Source: Bacillota bacterium (lineage in GTDB: Bacteria > Bacillota > Clostridia > Acetivibrionales > DTU013). Taken from it: a stretch of DNA of 14,411 bases. A model generated the notes under the pieces. It made no database searches. It was given only the letters and a program-made list of their open reading frames with translations, and was not told the DNA's origin. The stretch lies in contig JAEZJL010000456.1 in assembly GCA_023415815.1 (NCBI GenBank), positions 1 through 14,411 on the forward strand, given 5' to 3'. Shown here one piece after another: positions 7,236 to 14,166 of the stretch (the first letter of the stretch is position 1; each line of letters opens with the position of its first letter). The position numbers and the translations under genes were made by a program.

Positions 7236-7770
7236 CCTTAAACTCCTCCCTTAACAGATTTAACAGGCGATAATACTTGGACTTGACGGTGGACTCCGGC
7301 AGGGACAGGCTGACGGAAATCTGCGAGAAGGTATATTCTCCAAAAAACTTCAGCCTAAAGATCTGCTGCTCCTCAAGCAGAAGTGTGTTCACATAGGTTT
7401 GAAGCCTTGTCATTAAAGCCTTCATCTCTATATGCCTTATAAAATCCGCCTCGTCGGGAAAATCCACTTCATCGAGATCAAGCAGGCGCTTCTTTTCAGA
7501 GGTGCGGCTCCGCAGGTAGTCGATAGTCTTATTTGTCGCGATTTTATATAGCCAGGTGCGGAAGCCCGCCTGCTTAAAATCATAGCTTTTAATCGATTGA
7601 AGCACCGATATGAAAATCCCTTGCGTCAAATCCATAGAGGTGTACTTGTCCGAGGTTTGCCTGTACACATACCTATAAATTTCGTCATAGTATTTCCGTA
7701 TCAGCAAGTCGGCGGAATCGCGGTCGCCATTTCTTTGTATTTTGCGAATCAGCCTCGTTTCCTCATCCAA
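7222..7770 (-). CDS. ECF-type RNA polymerase sigma factor
   Basis: A 182-residue sigma-70 family protein with regions 2 and 4 only. Region 2 covers about 21-90, with the core-binding stretch YYDEIYRYVYRQ, a DLTQGIFISVLQSI segment and the -10 recognition part FRTWLYKIATNKTIDYLR. Region 4 covers about 128-178, with a helix-turn-helix (FSQISVSLSLPESTVKSKYYRLL) for -35 recognition. The start is TTG at 7770: the strong AAAGGAGGTG (7785-7776) sits 5 nt upstream of it. The other in-frame TTG at 7788 would place this ribosome binding site inside the coding sequence. It is the first gene of a five-gene unit with overlapping ends and is preceded by a promoter of ECF type, so it probably drives its own operon. 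The signal is unknown. Confidence 0.88.
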   Translation of the reverse strand: MDEETRLIRKIQRNGDRDSADLLIRKYYDEIYRYVYRQTSDKYTSMDLTQGIFISVLQSIKSYDFKQAGFRTWLYKIATNKTIDYLRSRTSEKKRLLDLDEVDFPDEADFIRHIEMKALMTRLQTYVNTLLLEEQQIFRLKFFGEYTFSQISVSLSLPESTVKSKYYRLLNLLREEFKDEYY

Positions 7771-7804
7771 CCGCGCACCTCCTTTCAAGCCTGTCTGTTT
7801 TATA

Positions 7805-7833
7805 TATTCGTTTCAGGTGGACAAATAGTTTCA
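7805..7833 (-). promoter_or_regulatory. ECF-type promoter of the sigma-ABC operon
   Basis: Minus-strand TGAAAC (7833-7828) is followed after exactly 17 bp by CGAATA (7810-7805), close to the TGAAAC and CGTA/CGTC elements of ECF sigma factors. The start codon is 35 nt beyond the -10. The TGAAAC lies inside a 13-bp inverted repeat, and a second TGAAAC occurs 18 nt downstream. This suggests the sigma factor controls its own operon. Confidence 0.6.
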
Positions 7834-7879
7834 AAACGCGGAAAAGTATTTTAATAATTAGTCAGTCGTTTTGAAACTA
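7826..7879. repeat. 13-bp perfect inverted repeat with TGAAAC in both arms
   Basis: TAGTTTCAAAACG (7826-7838) and CGTTTTGAAACTA (7867-7879) are exact reverse complements separated by 28 bp. Each arm carries the ECF -35 sequence TTTTGAAAC pointing outward. The left arm forms the operon promoter; the right arm has no clear -10 partner and no gene after it. Confidence 0.85.
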
Positions 7880-8059
7880 GCACTCCGTGCCAAACAGTGG
7901 CCACACAGTGCGACACAAGCTCCGGCGATTATTCGTTTATTCATATAGATTATCACCCTTCAGCAACACAAGATACCACAAGGCTTTTGAGATAGCTACT
8001 GAAAGATAATTTATTTGTAGGGATAGACAAAGTTAGTTTATTATTTATTATAAGATTGA
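7880..8059. other. Intergenic stretch, nothing recognised
   Basis: I see only short pairings such as GCAC-TCC-GTGC near the left end and an AT-rich right half. No frame is convincing on either strand, and no promoter or terminator stands out. Confidence 0.5.
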
Positions 8060-8215
8060 GGAACGCATCTGAAATACACTCACAGCGCCGAGCAGGATAT
8101 CCGTATTGTATACAGGGACGTTGGGGTCATGGACAGCGTGGAGCCGGTGGAGAGTGGCGAACAGGAATTTGAAGAACTGCCAGAGCAGGCGGAGAGCGGG
8201 CAAATGACCGCATAA
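8060..8215 (+). pseudogene. 3' remnant of a gene, possibly a large serine recombinase
   Basis: A 51-codon frame follows a TGA at 8057-8059 and ends in TAA. It has no ATG near its beginning and no ribosome binding site. The first part (KYTHSAEQDIRIVYRDVG) resembles the last strand of large serine recombinases, whose ends often read like AEQxIxIxYRxxG; the remainder is an acidic tail (VESGEQEFEELPEQAESGQ). If correct, the rest of the recombinase has been deleted and this is a scar of an excised or decayed element. The resemblance is from memory over a short length, so the call is weak. A chance open frame is the main alternative. Confidence 0.4.
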
Positions 8216-8217
8216 AC

Positions 8218-8294
8218 AGCGTTAGGACGGGTAGTCCGCACTACCCGCCCACCCATAAAGGGTATATGGGTCATAAAATTACCCTATGAACGCT
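8218..8294 (+). other. Nested hairpin cluster (three-way-junction-like)
   Basis: Directly after the remnant's stop, AGCGTT (8218-8223) pairs with AACGCT (8289-8294). Inside are two hairpins: an 8-bp stem CGGGTAGT/ACTACCCG (8228-8235, 8240-8247) with a four-base loop, and a 7-bp stem ACCCATA/TATGGGT (8251-8257, 8265-8271). It could be an element end, an RNA structure or a weak terminator. No T run follows the second hairpin directly. The further stretch to 8376 holds nothing I can name. Confidence 0.5.
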
Positions 8295-8376
8295 AACAGA
8301 AGGTTCCCGGGGGTTTTTTTAAATACGGCCGGGCGGTATTGTATAATATTTTCAGGCTATAAAGCAATATTTTTAC

Positions 8377-11300
8377 TTAATATTTATTGTAAATCTTATA
8401 AAGGAAAACGGCTGCTTCCGCCCTTGTGGTACTGCCTAGGGGATTGATCCCTCCGCCGCTGCCAACGATCAGACCCTCTTTTACGATAGAGGCGATGCTT
8501 CCTGTCGCATAGGAAGCTATAAGAGACCTATCCGTGAATTTTTCAAGCTCCGAAGCCGGACCTTGGAGCTTAAGCTTCTTTATCAGCTTCAACGCCTTAT
8601 CGGTCAATACCATCATGTCCTGCCTCGTTATGACGGAATCCGGACTGAACCGGTTGTTCCCCGTGCCGCTGGTGATGCCCAGCTTTTTGGCCATGCCTAT
8701 CTCTTTGTAGTAATATGCGTCCTTATCGATATCGTCGAAGTTCATTTCAACCTCGGCATCCGCCCCCAGCGCCCTGATAAGCGAATACATGAAATCAGCC
8801 CTCGTGATTTTTGCCTGGGGGGTGAATTCTTTTTCAGATGCTCCTCTCATGATCCCCTTGGACGCAAGCACTTCGATCTGGTTCTTGGCCCAGGCCGCGC
8901 TTCCGAGGTCGTCGAAGGTCACGGCCGCATAGACTACCGCATACCGGCTGAAGTGTGTGGTCGTAAAGACCACCGCGCCCGCCGCCGCGTCGTAGCGGCC
9001 GCTGGGTACCGATACGGCGTTGCCCGCACCGTCGAGATACCATATGACGATATGCTCGGGATTTTTGAGCTCTTCCGCTGTTGGGACATAAGGTACGGCT
9101 ACTGTCACGGGGGCATCCGGGTTGTTCCACTCAACCGCTTTGTTTCCCTGTGTAAGCATCAATTCAATTACCGGCCTGCTGCCGATGTCATCCTGTACGG
9201 TCTGGGGGAGCTTCGAAACGTCCGTTTTGCCGATGCTGATACCGATATTGCCTGCTGCTGCAAACCCCGCGCCTTGGAGCATATTACCAGGCAGTGTAAT
9301 GCCCGCCGCCGCGCTTTTCAGTTCTATTTGCCTGTCTGCGCCTGTCGAGGCGAGGACTGACGAAGGCAGCTGCAATACATACGAATTTACCCCTGCCGCC
9401 TCAGGTATTTCGATTTTTATCGTCTTAACTCCGCCGCTGCCTGCTTTGGCCGCGTCAAAGGCTTTATTCAGCTCGTCCCCGCTAACGCTTGCCGCCGCCG
9501 TGCCGCTGGCCCTGTCGATGCTGACGGTGGGGCTCAGCTTATCTGCTGCCGCAGGAGGCGGATTTGGAGCTGCCGGAGGCAGGCCACCGCCGCCGCCACC
9601 TCCGCCACCAGTGGGAGGACCCGACGGCTCCTGCGTCGTATCCGATATATTAATCGTCAGTGTCGCAGGCGTTCCCCGGTCGAACTCCACTGTCAGCGCA
9701 AGGCTGCCTGTGGCCTGTGTTGCAAGGAAGTCCTTCCTAATGGTCAGCGTGCTACCGCTTATGCCGTAGGCGTTTGCACCGATGGAAGCCCCGGCCTTTT
9801 TGACATCCGTCACCGAGGAAGCGTCGTTCCAGGTGATGGCGGTACTCACGTCCGCCCGGTTGGCGGTATTCTTATCGAAACTTGCGGATGCCGGATTGAT
9901 GGAGGCGCTGTTTACAGGCGCGGGCGTCGTATCAGATATGTTAATGGTCAACGTAACAGGTGTCCCTCGGTCGAACTCCACTGTCAGCGCAAGGCTGCCT
10001 GTGGCCTGTGTTGCAAGGAAGTCCTTCCTAATGGTCAGCGTGCCACCGCTTATGCCGTAGGCGTTTGCACCGATGGACGTCCCGGCCTTTTTGACGTCCG
10101 TCACCGAGGAAGCGTCGTTCCAGGTGATGGCGGTACTCACGTCCGCCCGGTTGGCGGTGTTCTTATCGAAGCTTGCGGATGCCGGATTGATAGAGGCGCT
10201 GTTTACAGGCGCGGGCGTCGTATCCGATATGTCTATGGTCAGTGTCACAGGCGTCCCCCGGTCGAACTCCACTGTCAGCACGAGAGTGCCTGTGGGCTGA
10301 GTTGCGAGGTATTCCTTCTTTATGGAAAGGGCGCTTCCGTTTATGCTGTAAGAATTTGCACCGATGGATGTCCCGCCCTTCTTGATATCCACCACCGAGG
10401 AAGCGTCGTTCCAGGTGATAGTAGTACTTACATCTACCCGAGTGGCTATGTTCTTGTCGAAGCCCGGGACTATCGGATTTATAATCGGAGGGACTACCGG
10501 CGGCGTGTCGCCGCCACCGCTGCCTGGGTTCGCCGGCGTCGCATCCGATATGTCTATGGTCAGTGTTACAGGTGTCCCCCGGTCGAACTCCACTGTCAGT
10601 ACAATAGTGCCTGTGGGCTGTGTTACGAGGTATTCCTTCTTTATGGTCAAAGCGCTGTTTGTTGTATTAAAAGCAAGAGCGCTTCCGGTGACGCTATAGG
10701 CATCTGCCCCGATGGATACTCCGTCTTTTTTGACATCCGCCACCGAGGACGCATCGTTCCATGTGATGGTTGTATTGACGTCCGCCCGTCTGACAGGGTT
10801 TTTGTTGAAACTGGCTATTGTTGGGTCGATTGTGGCAAGTGCGAAAAATATAATATTATCATCCCCTGCATATGCCTGTGCATAAGAACCCGCATAACCA
10901 TAAATGGTGAGAGAGGAAGAACAATTATCAAATGCATTACTTATGGAAGTAACGCTTTTAGGTATTTTTACGCTTTTTAGATTTTGACAGTCAGAAAATG
11001 CCCGAAAACCAATATACGTGACATTATCAGGTATAGTTATGTTTTCCATACTGACACAGCCAATAAATGCGAAGCTATCAATTTCAGTAACACTATCCGA
11101 TATTGTTACGTTTGAAAGATTTCTGCAATAAGCAAAGGCGCTGTTACCTATGCTTGTAACACCATTTGGTATTATTATACTCGCTAAACTGCTGCAATTA
11201 AAAAATGTTAAGGGATTTATGCTTGTAATACTGTTTGGCAGTGTTACACTAGTTAGGCTCATGCATAGAGCAAATGCACGTTCGTCAATGCTTGTGACGC

Positions 11301-12195
11301 TATCTGGTATTGTTACGTTCGTTAGTCTGGGGCAATTCCAAAAAGCATCAAGACCAATGCTTGTAATACTATCCGGTATTGTTATATCTGCTAAATTACT
11401 GCAATAACTAAATGTACCTTCGCAAATACTTGTGACGCCTTCCGCTATTGGTATAGCTACAAGACCACTGCCGTAAAAGGCATAAGTACCGATACTTGTA
11501 ACACTGTCCGGTATTGCTATACCTGCAAGACTGGTACAGCCGGAAAATGCGCCATTGCCAATACTTGTGACACCAGCCGGTATTGTTATGTCTGTAAGAC
11601 TAGTACAACTAGCAAATACTCCCTCGTTAATTATTGTAATACCATCTGGAATTTCTATGCCTGTCAGTTGGCGACATCCATTAAATGCATTATTGCCAAT
11701 ACTCGTAACGCTGTCCGGTATTACGATGCCGGTCAGACTGCTACAATCGAAAAAAGTACTATCGCCAATGCTTGTGATACCGTCCGGTATTGCAAAGCCT
11801 GCCAATTTTGAACATCCATTGAATGCACCGTCACCGATGATTGTAATATCATCCGGTATTGTTATTTCTGTCAGTTCGTAGCATCTGTAAAATGCTTCCT
11901 CACCTATAGTTTTCACGCTATCCGGTAATGTGATAGCCGTTAGAATAAAGCTGTAGTCGAATGCATGATCTCCGATGCTTACGACAGTTGCGCCTCCAAG
12001 AGTGCCGGGAATGTCAAGCTTTTCGACAAAGCCGTTCGGTTCATAATCTGTTATTGTAGCTTCGTTGTCTGCTACTGTGTATTCAAGACCCGTAGTCGGA
12101 TCAGTAACTGCAAAAGCTGCAGAGCCTCCTAAAAACATAAATCCGATCACGATTACCGCCGCTGCGAGCAGAAGGATTCCTCTTTTCTTTTTCAT
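8377..12195 (-). CDS. SLH-anchored surface protein with BspA-type LRRs and X2-like modules
   Basis: A 1272-residue secreted protein. Residues 1-29 are a signal peptide with likely cleavage after AFA. Residues 70-453 hold 16 BspA-type (LRR_5) repeats of mostly 23 residues, pattern TSIGxxAFxxCxxLTxITIPDSV. Residues 454-553, 572-668, 669-765 and 766-854 are four X2-like modules (INPxxxxFDKN, ITWNDASSV, GTPVTLTI), a kind found in clostridial cellulosomal and surface proteins. A nine-glycine, proline-rich linker follows near 855-880, then about 210 residues of unknown fold, and three SLH domains at about 1092-1145, 1150-1205 and 1215-1270 with ITRADF, ITRQDM and TTRAEA. SLH domains bind cell-wall polymers, so the LRR part would face outward and may bind host, polysaccharide or protein targets. 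The ATG has AAGGAAGG upstream. It appears monocistronic and divergent from the LacI gene. Confidence 0.9.
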   Translation of the reverse strand: MKKKRGILLLAAAVIVIGFMFLGGSAAFAVTDPTTGLEYTVADNEATITDYEPNGFVEKLDIPGTLGGATVVSIGDHAFDYSFILTAITLPDSVKTIGEEAFYRCYELTEITIPDDITIIGDGAFNGCSKLAGFAIPDGITSIGDSTFFDCSSLTGIVIPDSVTSIGNNAFNGCRQLTGIEIPDGITIINEGVFASCTSLTDITIPAGVTSIGNGAFSGCTSLAGIAIPDSVTSIGTYAFYGSGLVAIPIAEGVTSICEGTFSYCSNLADITIPDSITSIGLDAFWNCPRLTNVTIPDSVTSIDERAFALCMSLTSVTLPNSITSINPLTFFNCSSLASIIIPNGVTSIGNSAFAYCRNLSNVTISDSVTEIDSFAFIGCVSMENITIPDNVTYIGFRAFSDCQNLKSVKIPKSVTSISNAFDNCSSSLTIYGYAGSYAQAYAGDDNIIFFALATIDPTIASFNKNPVRRADVNTTITWNDASSVADVKKDGVSIGADAYSVTGSALAFNTTNSALTIKKEYLVTQPTGTIVLTVEFDRGTPVTLTIDISDATPANPGSGGGDTPPVVPPIINPIVPGFDKNIATRVDVSTTITWNDASSVVDIKKGGTSIGANSYSINGSALSIKKEYLATQPTGTLVLTVEFDRGTPVTLTIDISDTTPAPVNSASINPASASFDKNTANRADVSTAITWNDASSVTDVKKAGTSIGANAYGISGGTLTIRKDFLATQATGSLALTVEFDRGTPVTLTINISDTTPAPVNSASINPASASFDKNTANRADVSTAITWNDASSVTDVKKAGASIGANAYGISGSTLTIRKDFLATQATGSLALTVEFDRGTPATLTINISDTTQEPSGPPTGGGGGGGGGLPPAAPNPPPAAADKLSPTVSIDRASGTAAASVSGDELNKAFDAAKAGSGGVKTIKIEIPEAAGVNSYVLQLPSSVLASTGADRQIELKSAAAGITLPGNMLQGAGFAAAGNIGISIGKTDVSKLPQTVQDDIGSRPVIELMLTQGNKAVEWNNPDAPVTVAVPYVPTAEELKNPEHIVIWYLDGAGNAVSVPSGRYDAAAGAVVFTTTHFSRYAVVYAAVTFDDLGSAAWAKNQIEVLASKGIMRGASEKEFTPQAKITRADFMYSLIRALGADAEVEMNFDDIDKDAYYYKEIGMAKKLGITSGTGNNRFSPDSVITRQDMMVLTDKALKLIKKLKLQGPASELEKFTDRSLIASYATGSIASIVKEGLIVGSGGGINPLGSTTRAEAAVFLYKIYNKY
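9634..10836 (-). repeat. Four X2-like module repeats
   Basis: Within the surface protein gene, three consecutive modules repeat with a period of 291 bp (97 codons). The last two differ at only three of about 88 residues and are nearly identical in DNA, pointing to a recent duplication. The first module is longer (about 100 residues, with an extra insertion) and is separated by an 18-residue Gly/Pro linker. Confidence 0.88.
10837..11988 (-). repeat. BspA-type leucine-rich repeat array, 16 units
   Basis: Units of mostly 69 bp (23 codons). One unit has 22 residues (TSIGTYAFYGSGLVAIPIAEGV) and the first has 25. The units differ from each other at many positions, so they are older than the X2 duplication. 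The region is visibly richer in A and T than the X2, linker and SLH coding parts. Confidence 0.9.
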
Positions 12196-12318
12196 ACCTT
12201 CAAACCTTCCTTATTAAAATAATAGCTTCGAAATTGCCGTTAAGCCCATTTTATTTACCAGTACTTAACATCATAGGATAAAATAAATATTGCTGTTATA
12301 AATCTCATGAGGCACCTG

Positions 12319-12339
12319 AATTTGATAATATATCAAATT
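12319..12339. repeat. Inverted repeat over the surface-protein start point
   Basis: AATTTGATA and TATCAAATT are perfect 9-bp arms separated by ATA. The right arm overlaps the -10 hexamer of the surface-protein promoter and the repeat covers the expected transcription start, as an operator or 5' hairpin would. Confidence 0.7.
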
Positions 12340-12365
12340 ATATTAAAATACAGTCGCAGCGTCAA
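12337..12365 (-). promoter_or_regulatory. Sigma-A promoter of the surface-protein gene
   Basis: Minus-strand TTGACG (12365-12360) and TATAAT (12342-12337) are separated by exactly 17 bp, matching 11 of 12 consensus positions. Transcription would start near 12330, leaving a leader of about 135 nt before the ATG at 12195. In this leader GTTAAG and CTTAAC (plus-strand 12239-12244 and 12264-12269) can form a 6-bp stem with a 19-nt loop. Confidence 0.75.
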
Positions 12366-12471
12366 CCGACTGCGGAAAGATATTCATTGCGACCTGATAT
12401 ATCCTGTGCCACCTCATTTTTGCTTGACCTAAAAAATAGTTCTGCAGCTTTTGACAGCCGCATATAAATTA

Positions 12472-12488
12472 ATGAAAGGGCTTTCGAT
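12472..12488 (+). promoter_or_regulatory. LacI-type operator-like site 1
   Basis: ATGAAAGGGCTTTCGAT, an imperfect palindrome with GAAA/TTTC arms as in LacI-family operators. It is the most distal of the three copies upstream of the regulator gene and the one closest to the surface-protein promoter. Confidence 0.55.
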
Positions 12489-12560
12489 TTTACCGTCAGC
12501 AAAAAAATTCTGGAGCAAGCAGGATTTTATAAACCGGCGTAGAATCTATTAATTATACGA

Positions 12561-12577
12561 ATGAAAAGGTTTTCGAT
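12561..12577 (+). promoter_or_regulatory. LacI-type operator-like site 2
   Basis: ATGAAAAGGTTTTCGAT, identical to site 3 over all 17 bases. It ends 12 bp before a TATAAT hexamer and would overlap the -35 region of a promoter for the regulator gene. Confidence 0.6.
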
Positions 12578-12674
12578 TTGCAATTTTACTATAATTTCTG
12601 GCAAATTGAAAAAATATATAGCTTTTTGAACAGGAATGATGTAATATAAATATGCGGTTGTCTTGCAGCAACAT

Positions 12675-12691
12675 ATGAAAAGGTTTTCGAT
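12675..12691 (+). promoter_or_regulatory. LacI-type operator-like site 3
   Basis: ATGAAAAGGTTTTCGAT, an exact copy of site 2, 61 bp upstream of the regulator start codon and 114 bp from site 2. Binding here would block transcription starting upstream, fitting autorepression. Confidence 0.6.
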
Positions 12692-12752
12692 AACCGGTAC
12701 TTTGCCCTTACATAAGTTATAAATCTACTACTATAAAAGGCGGGCCGATGAT

Positions 12753-13808
12753 ATGGACGGCAAGGCTGATACCAAAATAAAAAAATTCAAAAGCATCACC
12801 ATTGAGGACATCGCGAAGGCCGCCGGCGTTTCAATAACGACCGTATCCCGCGTTTTAAACGACAGCGACATGGTGAGCAGGGCCACGAAAAAGAAGGTGC
12901 AGAAGATCATCGAGGATATGAACTTCTCTCCCAATGCGATGGCCAGGGGCCTTGTCAAGAAGTCCAACAAAACTCTGGGAGTAATGATACCCGACATCTC
13001 CAACCCGTTTTACGCGGAGCTTATCCGCGGTATAGAGAACGCGGCGAGCAAGTCCAGCTTCTCAATGTACCTCTGTATTACAAACCAGCAGAAGGACAAA
13101 GAGGAATACTATCTCAACGAGATGATAAAAAGGCGCATCAACGGCCTGATAATCCTGTGCAGCCATATTAACAAGGGAAGGAATTTTTCCAGGATCAGCG
13201 AAGAGGTGGAGATTGTGTCGGTATCGACCGACCTCAATGATTTTGATATGGTTTCCACCACCGACGAAAGGGGAATATTCGACGCGGTTGAGTACCTTAT
13301 AAGCATAGGGCACCGGAAAATAGGCTTTATTGGCTACAGGTTCGATTCTCCGCCGATCAATTACCGCTATTCGGCCTATATCAACGTTTTGAAAAAGAAC
13401 AACATTCCCATCGTGCCGGAATATATCGTCGAGGATAAAAATTATACCGGCAGGGACGAGCTGGGCTATGCCGGCTACATGTCCACCAAAAAGCTTCTGG
13501 AACTTAAAGAAAGGCCGACAGCCATACAGTGTATAAATGACTTCCTTGCAGTCGGGGCGTATATTGCGATTGCGGAAAGCAATCTGAAGATACCGGAGGA
13601 TATATCGATCGTAGGCTTCGATAACATCAGCTTCGCAAGACTCATCAGCCCCCAGCTTACAACCGTGTCGCAGCCCATCTACTCCATGGGCGAAATTGCC
13701 GCCGACCTTTTGATAAAGAACATAAAGGAAGGGAGCAAGCCGGTAAAGCAATCCATCGTATTGCCTACCAGTCTTATTGTGAGAGGCTCTACCGCCCCGC
13801 CCAGATAA
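12753..13808 (+). CDS. LacI-family transcriptional regulator
   Basis: A 351-residue regulator. The DNA-binding domain is at about 15-70: helix-turn-helix ITIEDIAKAAGVSITTVSRV followed by the hinge helix FSPNAMARGLVKK, with the leucine that inserts into the operator centre. The rest is a periplasmic-binding-protein-like effector domain, starting at TLGVMIPDISNPFYAELIRGIE and including GHRKIGFIGY, PTAIQCINDFLAVGAYIA, DISIVGFDNISFARLISPQLTTV and the final PTSLIVRGST typical of the family. The start is ATG 12753 with AAAGGCGGG 8 nt upstream. About a dozen extra residues precede the usual start of the helix-turn-helix. Three operator-like sites lie upstream and one downstream, so it probably represses itself and the following GH2 gene until a sugar, likely a mannoside product, binds. 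The ligand is inferred from context. Confidence 0.92.
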   Translation: MDGKADTKIKKFKSITIEDIAKAAGVSITTVSRVLNDSDMVSRATKKKVQKIIEDMNFSPNAMARGLVKKSNKTLGVMIPDISNPFYAELIRGIENAASKSSFSMYLCITNQQKDKEEYYLNEMIKRRINGLIILCSHINKGRNFSRISEEVEIVSVSTDLNDFDMVSTTDERGIFDAVEYLISIGHRKIGFIGYRFDSPPINYRYSAYINVLKKNNIPIVPEYIVEDKNYTGRDELGYAGYMSTKKLLELKERPTAIQCINDFLAVGAYIAIAESNLKIPEDISIVGFDNISFARLISPQLTTVSQPIYSMGEIAADLLIKNIKEGSKPVKQSIVLPTSLIVRGSTAPPR

Positions 13809-13824
13809 TATTTTTTTCTCAACA

Positions 13825-13841
13825 TCGAAAACGCTTTCATT
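13825..13841 (-). promoter_or_regulatory. LacI-type operator-like site 4 (inverted copy)
   Basis: On the minus strand this reads ATGAAAGCGTTTTCGAT, matching sites 1-3 in arms and flanks (ATGAAA..TTTCGAT). It also fits the CcpA cre pattern at 13 of 14 positions. It lies between the regulator stop and the GH2 gene, suggesting control of that gene. The stretch from here to 14166 otherwise holds one palindrome (13981-13994) and an unpaired TATAAT at 14038-14043. Confidence 0.6.
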
Positions 13842-13980
13842 TATAAATCCACAATTTAGCCGGGAAACGCGATAAAAAGACAAAATAAACCGTAAAAAAG
13901 GACGCAATCCAATAAAATAATATAAATGCTCTGATTTCCTTCGTTAAAAAGTATTTGCGGCAAAAAAAATTTATAGAAAC

Positions 13981-13994
13981 TGGTAACGTTACCA
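13981..13994. promoter_or_regulatory. 14-bp palindrome, LacI/GalR-type operator
   Basis: TGGTAACGTTACCA is a perfect 14-bp palindrome with the central CG of LacI-family operators, 172 bp upstream of the GH2 start codon. It differs from the 17-bp sites around the regulator gene, so another regulator may bind it. It differs from the cre pattern at two positions. Confidence 0.6.
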
Positions 13995-14166
13995 ATTACA
14001 TATTTAACTGTCAAACAGCGCATTTATAAGGTAGTCATATAATGCAAAAAGGATTTGGGCGGATAAGCTGTATTGCATTAAAGCTGTATTGCGAAAATCA
14101 TTGGCCTTATTCAGATCATTTTTGCAGCTTATATAAATAAACTACATATCATTACGGAGGTGTACT

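Larger units (their letters stand above)
12366..12752 (+). promoter_or_regulatory. Upstream regulatory region of the LacI-family gene
   Basis: There is no gene in these 387 bp. They hold three copies of a 17-bp operator-like sequence (listed separately). A TATAAT at 12590-12595 lies just after the second copy, which would cover its -35 region; no good -35 hexamer is visible, so the promoter call is weak. The ribosome binding site AAAGGCGGG (12736-12744) precedes the ATG. Confidence 0.45.

Noticed and set aside
8296..8320. CCCGGGGG followed by seven T residues as a terminator
   Set aside because: The only stem is CCC/GGG without a loop, which cannot form a stable hairpin.
8563..9360. 265-codon plus-strand open frame
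   Set aside because: Antisense to the SLH and linker part of the surface protein; no ribosome binding site, and its residues look like a reverse shadow of GC-rich coding sequence.
9122..9769. 215-codon plus-strand open frame with a hydrophobic look
   Set aside because: Antisense to the X2/linker part of the surface gene. Its poly-proline stretch is the reverse of the poly-glycine linker.
10837..11988. Regular short repeats that might suggest a CRISPR or satellite array
   Set aside because: The 69-bp period is 23 codons in frame and encodes BspA-type leucine-rich repeats; units diverge as coding sequence does, with no constant spacer/repeat pattern.
13062..13907. 281-codon minus-strand open frame
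   Set aside because: Antisense to the LacI-family gene, which has clear family motifs and codon use.
14038..14043. TATAAT as promoter of the GH2 gene
   Set aside because: No -35 hexamer at proper distance and no TG extension; kept only as a note because AT-rich intergenic DNA gives such matches by chance.
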